The notes under the pieces are model-generated. The model did not search any database and was not told the origin of the DNA. It saw only the letters and a program-made list of their open reading frames with translations. Source: Dermabacter sp. (lineage in GTDB: Bacteria > Actinomycetota > Actinomycetes > Actinomycetales > Dermabacteraceae). Taken from it: a stretch of DNA of 64,000 bases. Positions 12,529 to 22,399 of this stretch are shown in pieces. How positions within the stretch are numbered: the first letter of the stretch is position 1; each line of letters opens with the position of its first letter. The DNA lies in assembly GCA_030538475.1 (NCBI GenBank), contig JAUNTX010000005.1:1-64000 (forward strand), written 5' to 3'. The position numbers and the translations under genes are program-made.

Positions 12529-13610
12529 GCGCTCATCCTCTCACTTTCTTCGCACTCGTCGCTGGAGCCCTGTCCCGCGGTGCGCGCGTCCTCGGTTGCC
12601 GTGCTCTCGCGGGCGCCCGGGAGCGGGGCGCGCTCGGCCACGAGGAAGCGGTCGGTCCCGGTGAGGTCCCGGACCGTGCGGACGCCGGTGAAGCCGCCGA
12701 TCTGCCGGGCGATCTCGCGGGTGGCCGCGCCCTGCACGTCGGCGTGTTCCATGACCAGAAGTCCGCCGGGTGCGAGGGTGCGCGCGGCGAGGGCCACGAC
12801 GGCGCGGGGAACATCGAGGCCGTCGGCCCCTCCCCCGTACAGCGCTTCGCGGGGATCGTAGTCGGTGACCTCGCGGTCGCGGGGCACGGCGTCCGCGGGA
12901 ATGTATGGCGGGTTCGCGACGAGCAGGTCGGCGCGCGCCCCGGGGTCGCTTCCGAGCAGAAGGGTATGCAGGGCCGCGAGGTCCTCGTCGGTGGGGCCGA
13001 CGTGTGCGTGATGCACCGCAAACCTCGCGTCCACCGCGCCGGGGGTGGCGGCAGGAGGACAAGCGCTCCTGCCGGGCGTATGAGCGGAAGCGTACTCGCG
13101 CGCGATGCGGGCAAGGTTGGCACTCGCAAGATCCACGGCCCGCTCGCTCGCGTCAAATGCGACGACGCGGGCGGTGGGAAACTCGCTCAGCAGAGAGGCG
13201 GCGAGGGTCCCGCTGCCGGTACACGCATCAATGGCGCGAAGCGGCGCTTCGGCGTGCGCACGGTAGGCGCCCCACCACTCGTGCACCACGTCGATCGCAA
13301 CCTCGGTCTCGGGCCGCGGAATGAACACGCCGGGGCGCACCTCGAGGCTCACGTGACGAAACGGCGCCCTCCCGAGGATCAGCTGGAGCGGCTCGCGCGC
13401 CACCCGTCGCTCGAGCGCGGCCGCCAGGCAAGCGTCAAAATCCTCGGGCAGGCGCGTGATGCTCACAAGCGAGCGCTGACCCCCGGCGGCGTGAGAGACC
13501 AGGGCGCGCGCTTCGGCGTCGGCCGAGGCGATTCCCGCCTCCCGCAGCCGCTCGCGCGCCTCCCGCACGGCCCCCGAGACGCGCTCGTGGGCGGGCGGCA
13601 CGTCACTCAC
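12525..13610 (-). CDS. prmC: Release factor glutamine methyltransferase
   Basis: A 361-residue PrmC (HemK), which methylates the Gln of the GGQ motif in release factors using SAM. The SAM site is A-C-T-G-S-G-T-L-A (about residues 129-137) and the catalytic N-P-P-Y-I-P lies at 233-238. It is longer than the usual 280 or so because of an insert of about 35-40 residues (roughly 174-215) before the catalytic motif. It overlaps prfA, whose product is its substrate, by 8 nt. Confidence 0.94.
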   Translation of the reverse strand: MSDVPPAHERVSGAVREARERLREAGIASADAEARALVSHAAGGQRSLVSITRLPEDFDACLAAALERRVAREPLQLILGRAPFRHVSLEVRPGVFIPRPETEVAIDVVHEWWGAYRAHAEAPLRAIDACTGSGTLAASLLSEFPTARVVAFDASERAVDLASANLARIAREYASAHTPGRSACPPAATPGAVDARFAVHHAHVGPTDEDLAALHTLLLGSDPGARADLLVANPPYIPADAVPRDREVTDYDPREALYGGGADGLDVPRAVVALAARTLAPGGLLVMEHADVQGAATREIARQIGGFTGVRTVRDLTGTDRFLVAERAPLPGARESTATEDARTAGQGSSDECEESERMSA

Positions 13611-14700
13611 TCGAGCCCGCCGCGGCCAGCATCGCCTCGCGGTCGGCGTCCATCGCGGACTTCACCACGGGATCCAGGTCTCCCCCGAGCACCTGATCAA
13701 GATTGTTCGCCTTATAGCCCGTGCGGTGATCGGCCACCCGGTTCTCCGGGAAGTTGTAGGTGCGGATCCGCTCGGAGCGATCCACCGACCGCACCTGGGA
13801 GCGACGCGCGGCCGACGCCGACGCCTCCTGCTCCGCGTGCACCTGATCCAGCAGGCGCGAGCGGAGGATCCGCAGCGCCTGCTCCTTGTTCTGCAGCTGG
13901 CTCTTCTCGTTCTGGCAGCTCACCACGAGCCCCGTGGGCAGGTGGGTGATCCGCACGGCCGAATCGGTCGTGTTCACGCTCTGGCCCCCGGGGCCCGACG
14001 AGCGAAACACGTCGATGCGCAGGTTGTTCGGGGCCATCTGCTCGGCCAGGTACTCGCCCTCGTCGGCTTCGTCGGCCTCCGGCACCACGAGTACGCCCAC
14101 GGCGGAGGTGTGAATGCGACCCTGGGACTCCGTGACCGGCACGCGCTGGACGCGGTGCACGCCGCCCTCGTACTTGAGGTGCGCCCACACGCCATCGGCG
14201 GGCGAGACGTTGCCCCGGGTCCGGATCGACATCGCGAGGTCCTTGATCCCGCCGAGGTCGGATTCGGTTTCCGTGATGACCTCGGCGCTCCAGCCCTTCT
14301 TCGTGGCGTACGCCTGATACATGCGCACCAGTTCGGCGCCAAACAGCGCCGACTCCGCTCCCCCGGCCCCCGCCTTGACTTCGAGGATTACGTCGCGGGC
14401 ATCGTCGGGGTCGCGCGGGGCCAACAGGTCTTCCAGCACCACGGTGAGCTCGTCGAGCCGCGCAGCGAGCGCCGTGGCCTCGTCGGCCATCGAGGCGTCG
14501 TCGGCGGCGAACTCGCGCGCGGTCTCCAGATCGTCCTGGACCTGGGTGAACTCCCGGTAGGCGCTCACCACGGGCCCGAGTTCCGCATACCGGCGGCCCA
14601 CGCGGCGCGCCGTAGCCTGATCGTTGTGCAGGGCCGGATCCGCCATCCGCGCTTCGAGCGCAGCGTATTCGTCCACGAGCGATGAAACGTTGTCAAACAC
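13603..14700 (-). CDS. prfA: Peptide chain release factor 1
   Basis: A 365-residue RF1. The peptidyl-tRNA hydrolysis motif G-G-Q is at 238-240 and the stop-codon reading tripeptide P-V-T at 188-190 identifies RF1 (UAA/UAG) rather than RF2. It is followed immediately by prmC, which modifies it. Confidence 0.97.
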   Translation of the reverse strand: MFDNVSSLVDEYAALEARMADPALHNDQATARRVGRRYAELGPVVSAYREFTQVQDDLETAREFAADDASMADEATALAARLDELTVVLEDLLAPRDPDDARDVILEVKAGAGGAESALFGAELVRMYQAYATKKGWSAEVITETESDLGGIKDLAMSIRTRGNVSPADGVWAHLKYEGGVHRVQRVPVTESQGRIHTSAVGVLVVPEADEADEGEYLAEQMAPNNLRIDVFRSSGPGGQSVNTTDSAVRITHLPTGLVVSCQNEKSQLQNKEQALRILRSRLLDQVHAEQEASASAARRSQVRSVDRSERIRTYNFPENRVADHRTGYKANNLDQVLGGDLDPVVKSAMDADREAMLAAAGSSE

Positions 14701-14733
14701 GGCAGATCCTTCAGCAGTCGGCGTTCATGCAGG

Positions 14734-14780
14734 AAAAAGCGGCGCCGACATCCCGCATGGAGGCGGGGTGTCGGCGCCGC
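14734..14780 (-). terminator. Intrinsic terminator after rpmE
   Basis: A 12-bp GC-rich perfect stem (GCGGCGCCGACA with its complement) is followed on the minus strand by TTTTT, just 10 nt after the rpmE stop and before prfA. It may separate rpmE transcripts from the prfA operon. Confidence 0.8.
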
Positions 14781-14789
14781 TGAAAAGCG

Positions 14790-15008
14790 CTACTTGGAGG
14801 CAGCCTTCTTGCCGTACCGGGCTTCGAAGCGAGCCACGCGGCCACCGGTGTCCAGAATCTTCTGCTTGCCGGTGTAGAACGGGTGGCAGGCCGAGCACAC
14901 TTCGGCCTTGATAACGCCGTCGGTCTTCGTGCTGCGCGTGGTGAAGGTGTTCCCGCAGGTGCAGGTCACTTCGGTCACCACGTAATCAGGATGAATATCC
15001 TTCTTCAT
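14790..15008 (-). CDS. rpmE: 50S ribosomal protein L31 (zinc-binding form)
   Basis: A 72-residue bL31 of the C+ type: Cys16, Cys18, Cys37 and Cys40 form the zinc site ([14 protein letters not shown]). It begins M-K-K-D-I-H-P and carries the conserved H-P-F-Y-T-G-K-Q. In zinc-starved bacteria this form is often replaced by a Cys-free paralogue, which is not in this window. It lies between rho and prfA, as in mycobacteria. Confidence 0.97.
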   Translation of the reverse strand: MKKDIHPDYVVTEVTCTCGNTFTTRSTKTDGVIKAEVCSACHPFYTGKQKILDTGGRVARFEARYGKKAASK

Positions 15009-15151
15009 GAGATGTCTCCTTGGGTGAGTGTAGGCGCTGGGTCGGCACCGAAAACTCGGGCCGTGAACCAGAACCGTCGATCATTGTTGCACGCACAGTG
15101 CACCCGCGTACAGCCTGGGGCCTGTAACTCTGCTAACAGCTGAAGCGGCCG

Positions 15152-17125
15152 CTATTCGGAGGCCTGCTGGCGCGGAACGCTCGGCGTGGACTTCGAGACG
15201 GCGAGCAGGAACTCGCTGTTCGACTGGGTCTTCTTCATGCGCTCCAGCAGCAGCTCAATCGCCTGTTGCTGTTCGAGCTGGCTGAGCACGCGGCGTAGCT
15301 TCCACATGATGGCCAGTTCCTCGTTGCCCATGAGTTCTTCTTCGCGGCGCGTGCCGGAAGCGTTGACATCGACGGCCGGGAACACGCGGCGCTCCGCGAG
15401 CTTACGGTCGAGCTTGAGCTCCCAGTTGCCGGTGCCCTTGAACTCCTCGAAGATCACTTCGTCCATCTTCGAGCCGGTCTCCACGAGCGCGGTCGCGAGG
15501 ATCGTGAGCGAGCCCCCGTGTTCCACGTTGCGTGCCGCACCGAAGAATCGCTTCGGCGGGTACAGCGCGGAAGAATCCACGCCGCCCGACAGGATGCGGC
15601 CAGAAGCGGGCGCCGCGAGGTTGTAGGCGCGGCCGAGGCGCGTGATCGAATCGAGCAGCACCACGACATCGCGGCCCATTTCCACGAGGCGCTTGGCCCG
15701 CTCGATGGCGAGTTCGGCGACGGTCGTGTGGTCGTCGGCGGGGCGGTCGAAGGTCGAGGCGATGACCTCGCCCTTGACCGTGCGCTGCATGTCGGTCACT
15801 TCTTCGGGGCGCTCGTCCACGAGCACCACCATGAGGTGCACCTCGGGGTTGTTCTTCACGATCGCGTCGGCCACCTGCTGAAGAATGATGGTCTTACCGG
15901 TCTTCGGCGGTGCCACGATGAGGCCGCGCTGGCCCTTGCCAATCGGCGAGACCAGATCGATGACGCGGGGCGTCAGGTTGGTCGGCGTGGTCTCGAGGCG
16001 CAGGCGCGTGTCGGGGTACAGCGGCGTGAGCTTGTTGAACTCGAGGCGGGCCTTCGCCCGCTCCGGGGTCATGCCGTTCACAGCATCCACGCTCACGAGC
16101 GCGGCGAACTTCGAATGCCGCTGCTGGCGCTGGCGATTGCGGCCCGAACCCTGGTGGTTCTGCTCCGGTGCGGCCTGCTCCTCGCCGTCCTTCGGCGCCT
16201 TGACCTGGCCGGCAATGGCATCGCCCTTGCGCAGGCCGTACTTGCGCACCTGGTTCATCGAAACGTAGACGTCGCTCGGCCCCGGCAGGTAGCCGGTCGT
16301 GCGCACGAAGGCGTAGTTGTCGCGGATATCGAGAATGCCCGCGACGCCCACGAGAACATCATCCTCGCGCACCTGCGGCTCGTCGCCGTCATTGCCGCGG
16401 CGCTTGTTCGTGCGGTCGCGGTCGCGATTGCGGGTGCGGCGGTTGCGGCGCTCGCCGTCCTGATCGTCGCGGTTGTTGCGGCCCTGGCGGCCGGGGCCCT
16501 GGGAGTCGGAGCGCTGCTGATCGCCCTCGCCCTGCTGGCCACGGTTCTCGCGATTGTCGCGCTCGCGGCGGTTGCGTTGGCGGTTCGAGCGCGAGTCGCG
16601 GTCGGAATCTTCGCGCGTGCGGTTCGAGCCGTCGGGAAGTTCAATGTCGTCGACGCTGCGGGGGCGGGAGCGACGCGAGGAGCGCTCGCCCGCGCCGCCC
16701 GCGTCGTTCTTGTCGCCTCGCTCGGAGCGATCCGCCCGCTCGGTGCGCTCGGTACGGTCGGCGCGTTCGGTACGGGCAGAACGCTCGGCCCGCTCAGTAC
16801 GGTCAGGGCGCTCGGCCCGTTCGCGGGAGCTCTCGCTGCCCTGGGCGCTCGAGGTCGAGGCGTCGGTCGCTGCCGGGGCGGCAGGCGCGGAGGTGTCGCG
16901 CTCGCGCTGGGGGGCGTCGGCCTGGGCGGGCGCTTCGGCGCTCTGCGCGGCGCGCGGGGTGCCGCCGGCCGGGGCGCTGCCCGATCCGATCGCGGCGATG
17001 AGGTCATTCTTGCGAAGCTTGCGCACGCCGCGGATCCCCATCGCGCTCGCGATGGATTGCAGTTCGGGAAGCTTCTTGGACGCGAGCGATGCCTGCGAGG
17101 CATCAGTGGCGTGTGTGTCGTTCAC
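15152..17125 (-). CDS. rho: Transcription termination factor Rho (with long insertion)
   Basis: A 657-residue RNA-dependent hexameric helicase that ends transcription of untranslated RNA. Order: N-terminal Rho-N helical domain (K-L-P-E-L-Q-S-I-A), then a region of about 200 residues rich in Arg/Asp/Glu/Ser/Asn with repeats such as [10 protein letters not shown], then the RNA-binding cold-shock domain ([13 protein letters not shown]) and the ATPase core with P-loop A-P-P-K-T-G-K-T and [13 protein letters not shown]. coli Rho has 419 residues; the extra length is the insertion. The GTG at 17125 is chosen for its AAGGAAGG ribosome-binding site. The 255-nt leader up to thrB has no clear signal. 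Confidence 0.95.
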   Translation of the reverse strand: MNDTHATDASQASLASKKLPELQSIASAMGIRGVRKLRKNDLIAAIGSGSAPAGGTPRAAQSAEAPAQADAPQRERDTSAPAAPAATDASTSSAQGSESSRERAERPDRTERAERSARTERADRTERTERADRSERGDKNDAGGAGERSSRRSRPRSVDDIELPDGSNRTREDSDRDSRSNRQRNRRERDNRENRGQQGEGDQQRSDSQGPGRQGRNNRDDQDGERRNRRTRNRDRDRTNKRRGNDGDEPQVREDDVLVGVAGILDIRDNYAFVRTTGYLPGPSDVYVSMNQVRKYGLRKGDAIAGQVKAPKDGEEQAAPEQNHQGSGRNRQRQQRHSKFAALVSVDAVNGMTPERAKARLEFNKLTPLYPDTRLRLETTPTNLTPRVIDLVSPIGKGQRGLIVAPPKTGKTIILQQVADAIVKNNPEVHLMVVLVDERPEEVTDMQRTVKGEVIASTFDRPADDHTTVAELAIERAKRLVEMGRDVVVLLDSITRLGRAYNLAAPASGRILSGGVDSSALYPPKRFFGAARNVEHGGSLTILATALVETGSKMDEVIFEEFKGTGNWELKLDRKLAERRVFPAVDVNASGTRREEELMGNEELAIMWKLRRVLSQLEQQQAIELLLERMKKTQSNSEFLLAVSKSTPSVPRQQASE

Positions 17126-17380
17126 CCGGGGTCCTTCCTTAGGTTCATGGCCCGTGGTTGTCGGTGTCTCGGCGGTGAAGGGGATGGCGAAGGCATGAAG
17201 GGCACAACGCGCGGACAAACGCCGCGACCGCTCACGGGGCACAAAGCTCGCCCAGAGGGGTCAACATACGCGTGGAAATCCCAGATCGTCACCGATGGGG
17301 AGAACACCGAATGGTGTGTGAGAATCGCCGGGCCCACCGAGTGCGTTCCGCCGTGCGGGCGCGCGGGGGCCGAGCGGTTC

Positions 17381-18310
17381 CTACAGTAGCACAGTCGCCA
17401 CGCCGGAGGTGGCGAGCGGCACGCGCGCGAGGCGCCACGCTTCCGGCTCCGCCACCAGATCGCACAGGAGCTGCGCAATCGTGGCCGGGGCGTGCGCGGG
17501 AATGAGGACCGTGGGTCCGGCGCCGGAGATGACCGCGGGGATGCCGTGCTCGCGCAGGCGCGCCACGAGTTCGGCACTTTCGGGCATCGCCGATCCCCGC
17601 GCCTCTTGGTGCAGGGCGTCTTCGGTCGCGTCCATCAGGAGGCTCACGTCGCTCGTCAGGGCGTGGACCAGCAGCGCGGTGCGCGAGATGTTGAAGACCG
17701 CACTCGCAAACGGCACCTCGGCGGGCAGTAGGGAGCGCGCGCGCTCGGTCGCGAGCGACGTGGCGGGGGTCAGCACGACCGGATCTAGCGCGGGCCGCCC
17801 GTCGGGGGTGTGGGCCACGTCCAGGCATACGGCGCGGGCGACGGAGCCGTCCATATAGCCCACCGTGACGCCGCCGAGCAGCGCGGGGGCCACGTTGTCG
17901 GGGTGGCCTTCAGCCTCGGTGGCGAGCGCGAGCATCGCCTGGGTATCGAGCGCGTCCGGTTCGGCCAGGATGCCACGCGCGAGCGCGATTCCGCCCACGA
18001 TGGCGGCGGCGCTCGATCCGAGGCCCCTGCCGTGAGGAATGACGTTGTGGCACGTCAGGCGAATGCCGCACTGCGGGGCGCCGACGGCATCGAGCGTCGA
18101 GCGGATCGTGCGCACCACGAGGTGTCGATCATCGAGCGGAACCTCACCCGCCCCCTCCCCCTCGACGATGACTTCGGTGGCGCCCGTCGTGACCTCGAGC
18201 GTGTAGGTATCGCGCATCTCGAGCGCGAGACCCAGGCTGTCAAAGCCGGGGCCCAGGTTCGCGCTTGTTGCGCTGACGGAGACCCGGACCTTTTCGTGAG
18301 CGATCCTCAC
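17381..18310 (-). CDS. thrB: Homoserine kinase
   Basis: A 309-residue GHMP kinase that phosphorylates homoserine for threonine synthesis. It contains [13 protein letters not shown] near the N-terminus and the GHMP ATP loop [11 protein letters not shown]. It overlaps thrC by 4 nt and is the last gene of the lysA-hom-thrC-thrB run. Confidence 0.96.
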   Translation of the reverse strand: MRIAHEKVRVSVSATSANLGPGFDSLGLALEMRDTYTLEVTTGATEVIVEGEGAGEVPLDDRHLVVRTIRSTLDAVGAPQCGIRLTCHNVIPHGRGLGSSAAAIVGGIALARGILAEPDALDTQAMLALATEAEGHPDNVAPALLGGVTVGYMDGSVARAVCLDVAHTPDGRPALDPVVLTPATSLATERARSLLPAEVPFASAVFNISRTALLVHALTSDVSLLMDATEDALHQEARGSAMPESAELVARLREHGIPAVISGAGPTVLIPAHAPATIAQLLCDLVAEPEAWRLARVPLATSGVATVLL

Positions 18311-19389
18311 AGGCCCATCGCCTTCGCCGCCTGCTGCACGTCGGCATCAATCAGCACCGGGGTGAGATCCGCGTGGCCAAGGGCCGTCTGCGTGTCCTTC
18401 AGGCCGTTACCGGTCACGGTCACGGCAATCGTCGCGCCCTCGGGAATCGCGCGCTCCTGACCCGTCGCGGTGCGCCCCTCCCGCGCGATCTTCAGCAACC
18501 CGGCCACGCCCGCGGCGGAGGCGGGCTCGACGAAAATACCGACCTCGGCGGCCAGGAGCGCCTGCGCCTCGAGGATCTCCTCATCGCTCACCGCGGAGAT
18601 GAGACCGCCCGAGGCATCGCGGGCCTCGACGGCGAGGTTCCACGACGCGGGGGCGCCGATGCGGATCGCGGTGGCCACGGTCTCCGGGTTCGTCACCGGG
18701 GCACCGGTCACGAACGGCGCGGCACCGTCGGCCTGGAAGCCCCACATCTGGGGCAGTGCGTCGGTGATGCCCCGCTCGCGGTACTCGCGGTAGCCCATCC
18801 AGTACGCGGAGATGTTGCCCGCGTTGCCGACGGGCAGCACGTGCAGATCGGGCGCCCTGCCGAGGGCGTCGCACACCTCGAAGGCCCCCGTCTTTTGGCC
18901 CTGGAGGCGATACGGATTCACGGAGTTCACGAGCTCCACGGGGAACTGCGCATCGAGCTTTCGGGCGATCTCGAGGCAGTCGTCAAAATTGCCCTTGACC
19001 TGCACGAGCGTCGCCCCGTGCACGATGGCCTGGGCGAGCTTGCCCGCCGCGATCTTCCCCTCGGGAATGAGGACGGCGCAGCCCATGCCCGCGCGGGTCG
19101 CGTACGCGGCGGCGGAGGCCGATGTGTTGCCGGTCGAGGCGCACACCACCACCTCAGCGCCGTCGGTCGCGGCCTTCGACATCGCGCTGACCATGCCGCG
19201 GTCCTTGAAGGATCCCGTGGGGTTCATGCCCTCGACCTTGATGTGGACCTCGGCGCCGAGCTGCTCGCTCAGGGCAGGGGCGTGCACGAGGGGCGTGCCG
19301 CCTTCGCCGAGGGAGAGCACCGTATCGGCGTCCGTAAAGGGGAGGAAATCGCGGTATTCGTGCAGGACTCCGCGCCACTGGTGTGCCAT
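18307..19389 (-). CDS. thrC: Threonine synthase
   Basis: A 360-residue PLP enzyme that turns O-phosphohomoserine into threonine. The PLP lysine is in [11 protein letters not shown] and the phosphate-binding glycine loop is P-V-G-N-A-G-N-I. It lies 6 nt after hom and overlaps thrB, so the three are one operon. Confidence 0.96.
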   Translation of the reverse strand: MAHQWRGVLHEYRDFLPFTDADTVLSLGEGGTPLVHAPALSEQLGAEVHIKVEGMNPTGSFKDRGMVSAMSKAATDGAEVVVCASTGNTSASAAAYATRAGMGCAVLIPEGKIAAGKLAQAIVHGATLVQVKGNFDDCLEIARKLDAQFPVELVNSVNPYRLQGQKTGAFEVCDALGRAPDLHVLPVGNAGNISAYWMGYREYRERGITDALPQMWGFQADGAAPFVTGAPVTNPETVATAIRIGAPASWNLAVEARDASGGLISAVSDEEILEAQALLAAEVGIFVEPASAAGVAGLLKIAREGRTATGQERAIPEGATIAVTVTGNGLKDTQTALGHADLTPVLIDADVQQAAKAMGL

Positions 19390-19395
19390 GGTTGC

Positions 19396-20748
19396 CTATT
19401 CTCCTTCTACGCGCACGAGCGATTCGATGCGCTGGACGCTTTCGTGCAGGGTCAGTTGGTGGATCGCCCGCGCCATGTGTGCTTCGTCGGCGCGGTGCGT
19501 CACGATGGCGATGCGTGCGGCCGCCGCATCGCCATCGCCGTCGACGGGCTCCTGGTGGATCGTGGCGATGGAGATGCCGTGCGTGCTCAGCGTACCCGCG
19601 ATCTGGGCGAGGACGCCGGGCCTATCCTCAGCCCTCATCGCGAGGTAGAAGGCGTTCGTGACGCCCCCGATGGGGACGATGGGCAGGCTCGCGTAGTAGG
19701 ACTCGTCGGCGCCCTTGCCGCCGAAGACCTTGTTGCGGGCCACGGACACCAGATCGCCGAGCACCGCGGACGCCGTCGGCGCCCCGCCCGCGCCCTGCCC
19801 GTAGAACATGAGCCGCCCCGCGGCCTCCGCCTCCACGAACACGGCGTTGTAGGCCCCGCTCACGCTCGCGAGCGGGTGCGAGGTGGGGAGCATGACCGGA
19901 TAGACGCGGGCGCTCACGCCTTCGCCGCCGCCCGCGGCCGGGACGCGCTCGACGATGCTGAGCAGCTTGATGACGCAGCCGAGCCGCTCCGCGGCCTGCA
20001 CATCGGCGGCGGTGATCGCCGTGATGCCCTCCACGAACACGTCCTCGAGGGTCACGCGGGAGTGGAAGGCGAGCGAGGCAAGGATGCTGGCCTTCGCCGC
20101 CGCATCGTGACCCTGAACGTCCGCCGTCGGATCCGCCTCCGCATAGCCCAGCTCTTGCGCCTCGGCAAGGGCCTCATCGAAGCTCTGGCCCGTGCGGGTC
20201 ATCGCATCGAGAATGAAGTTCGTGGTGCCGTTGACGATCCCGAGCACGCGCTGGATCGAGTCGCCCGCGAGCGAATCGCGCAGGGGCCTAATCAGCGGCA
20301 CTGCCCCGGCCACGGCCGCCTCGAAGGAGATGTCCACCCCGTGCTGGTCGGCCGCGGCGTACAGCTCGCGCCCCTCCGTAGCGAGCAGGGCCTTGTTCGC
20401 GGTCACGACGCTCGCGCCCGAGGAAAGGGCGCGCAGCAGCAGTCCGCGCGCGGGCTCGATCCCGCCCATCACCTCGACCACGATGTCGGCCTCGTCCACG
20501 AGCGCCTCGTGATCCACGCGGTACAGGGAGGCGTCCACGTACGGGCCGCGGTCCTTGTTCCGATCCCGCACGGCAATGCCGATCACCTCGAGGGGGGCGC
20601 CCACGCGGTGCGCGAAGTCCCCGCTGTGGGTACCGAGCAGGCGCAGGACCTCCTGGCCCACCGTGCCCGCGCCGAGAATCGCCACCTTGAGGGGGCGATG
20701 CTGCTCGAGGGGCGCCGTGCTACCGGCGTCTGGGGTGTGCTCGCTCAT
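19396..20748 (-). CDS. hom: Homoserine dehydrogenase
   Basis: A 450-residue enzyme that reduces aspartate semialdehyde to homoserine. The N-terminal Rossmann motif is I-L-G-A-G-T-V-G-Q-E-V; the catalytic part holds L-G-Y-A-E-A-D-P-T-A-D-V. The last 80 residues or so form an ACT domain (E-D-R-P-G-V-L-A-Q-I-A-G-T-L-S), the usual site for feedback control by threonine. It lies 52 nt after lysA. Confidence 0.96.
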   Translation of the reverse strand: MSEHTPDAGSTAPLEQHRPLKVAILGAGTVGQEVLRLLGTHSGDFAHRVGAPLEVIGIAVRDRNKDRGPYVDASLYRVDHEALVDEADIVVEVMGGIEPARGLLLRALSSGASVVTANKALLATEGRELYAAADQHGVDISFEAAVAGAVPLIRPLRDSLAGDSIQRVLGIVNGTTNFILDAMTRTGQSFDEALAEAQELGYAEADPTADVQGHDAAAKASILASLAFHSRVTLEDVFVEGITAITAADVQAAERLGCVIKLLSIVERVPAAGGGEGVSARVYPVMLPTSHPLASVSGAYNAVFVEAEAAGRLMFYGQGAGGAPTASAVLGDLVSVARNKVFGGKGADESYYASLPIVPIGGVTNAFYLAMRAEDRPGVLAQIAGTLSTHGISIATIHQEPVDGDGDAAAARIAIVTHRADEAHMARAIHQLTLHESVQRIESLVRVEGE

Positions 20749-20800
20749 GACTTCTCCATGCTCTGGTTGTCGATAGGGGGCGGTGCATCAAGGTGGGCGT

Positions 20801-22213
20801 CTAACCGAGGTCCCTCGCCAGGAGGTCGTCGTCGGTCTCGCGGCGGATCATGGGAGTGATGACGCCGTCCTTCACCGAAACCACGGCCGGGCGCGGCACG
20901 TGGTTGTAGTTGGAGGCCAGCGACGCGCAATAGGCGCCCGTGACCGGGACGGACACGAGGTCGCCGCGCCGGACATCGCCGGGCAGGTATTCGTCCTTCA
21001 CCACGATGTCGCCGCTCTCGCAGTGCTTGCCCACGATCCTCACGACCCGAGGCGTCGCGTCGGACGTGCGGCCGGACAGCAGGCACGAGTAGTCCGCGTC
21101 GTAGAGCGCGGTGCGGAGGTTGTCGCTCATGCCACCATCCACGGACACGTACAGGCGCCGCTGCACTCCCCCGAGCTCCACGTCCTTGATGGTGCCCACC
21201 GTGTAGAGGGTCTGGGTCGAGGGGCCCGCGATGGCGCGGCCGGGCTCGAAGCCGAGGCGCGGGATCTCGATGCCCAGCTCCGCGCAGCTGAGGCGCACGA
21301 TCTGCGCGAGCGAGTCGGCAAGCTCCGCGGGCTGCTTCGGGGTGTGCTGCGTGTTGTACATGACACCGAAGCCGCCGCCGAGCACGAGGTGATCCACGGC
21401 CTCGCCGGTGCGCTCGCGGATCTCGGCCACGAGCGCGAGCACGCGCCGCGCCGCCACCTCGAAGCCGTGCGTGTCAAAGATCTGTGAGCCGATGTGGGAA
21501 TGCAGCCCCTCCAACTGGAGGTTCGGCGCGGCGCTCACGAGGCGGGCCGCCTCGAAGGCGTCGCCCGTGGCGAGCGAGAGGCCGAACTTCTGATCCTCGT
21601 GGGCCGTCGCGATGAACTCATGCGTGTGGGCTTCGACCCCGGAGGTGACGCGGATCAGCACCGGCTGCACCGCGTCGTAGGTGCGCGCAATCTCGTCCAC
21701 GCGCGCTACTTCGTCGAGCGAATCGATGACGATCCGGCCCGCCCCCACCTCGATCGCGCGAGCGATCTCCGCGTCGGACTTGTTGTTCCCGTGCACGGTG
21801 ATCGTGGCCGGGTCGGTGCCCGAGGCGAGCGCCACGGCGAGTTCCCCGCCCGTGCACACATCGATCCCGAGCCCCTCTTCGCGCATCCAGCGTGCCACGG
21901 CGCGCGTCAAAAAAGCCTTGCCCGCGTAGCTCATATCCGCGCCGTTCAGCGGAGAAAAGGCGGCGGCGAAGGCGTCGCGGAACGCGGCCGCGCGCGAGCG
22001 AAAATCGGCTTCGTCGATCACGAACGTGGGCGTGCCCACCGTGCGGGCGATCTCCTTCACGCTCACCCCGGCCACCTCGAGCGCCCCGTCGGCCCCCCGC
22101 TCCGTGGCCGTGGACCACAGGCCGTCGATCAGGTGATTGACGTCGGTGGGATACGGCAGCCACTGCGGGGCGGCGTCGTTTCCGTGCAGGGCACCGGCCT
22201 CGTGCGCGCGCAT
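20801..22213 (-). CDS. lysA: Diaminopimelate decarboxylase
   Basis: A 470-residue PLP fold III enzyme, the last step of lysine synthesis. The PLP lysine is in S-Y-A-G-K-A-F; H-I-G-S-Q-I, the G-G-G-F-G phosphate loop and C-E-S-G-D-I are present. The start at 22213 has GGAGG upstream. It heads the long minus-strand block and is divergent from otsAB. In Mycobacterium argS precedes lysA; here otsAB stands in that place. Confidence 0.96.
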   Translation of the reverse strand: MRAHEAGALHGNDAAPQWLPYPTDVNHLIDGLWSTATERGADGALEVAGVSVKEIARTVGTPTFVIDEADFRSRAAAFRDAFAAAFSPLNGADMSYAGKAFLTRAVARWMREEGLGIDVCTGGELAVALASGTDPATITVHGNNKSDAEIARAIEVGAGRIVIDSLDEVARVDEIARTYDAVQPVLIRVTSGVEAHTHEFIATAHEDQKFGLSLATGDAFEAARLVSAAPNLQLEGLHSHIGSQIFDTHGFEVAARRVLALVAEIRERTGEAVDHLVLGGGFGVMYNTQHTPKQPAELADSLAQIVRLSCAELGIEIPRLGFEPGRAIAGPSTQTLYTVGTIKDVELGGVQRRLYVSVDGGMSDNLRTALYDADYSCLLSGRTSDATPRVVRIVGKHCESGDIVVKDEYLPGDVRRGDLVSVPVTGAYCASLASNYNHVPRPAVVSVKDGVITPMIRRETDDDLLARDLG

Positions 22214-22365
22214 GAGCCTCCTTGAGTTCGGCCGCGGCCGAGGCCGGGCACAGCGTGATTCCCGTTCAGCCTAGTGAGCGGCCCGCGGCCCGCGGCGCGC
22301 GTGTCCACACACAAAGATGCAGGCCGTAAGGCAGATCACCCCCGAATGTTCACACGCGGCCTTGT

Positions 22366-22371
22366 TAGGCT
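22366..22371 (+). promoter_or_regulatory. Putative -10 box of the otsAB promoter
   Basis: TAGGCT lies 28 nt before the otsAB ATG in the 186-nt divergent region with lysA. It gives a short leader that contains the GGAG ribosome-binding site. A -35 element at the right spacing is not evident. Confidence 0.4.
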
Positions 22372-22399
22372 CAGATCACACCACGAGTCAGGAGCCCTC

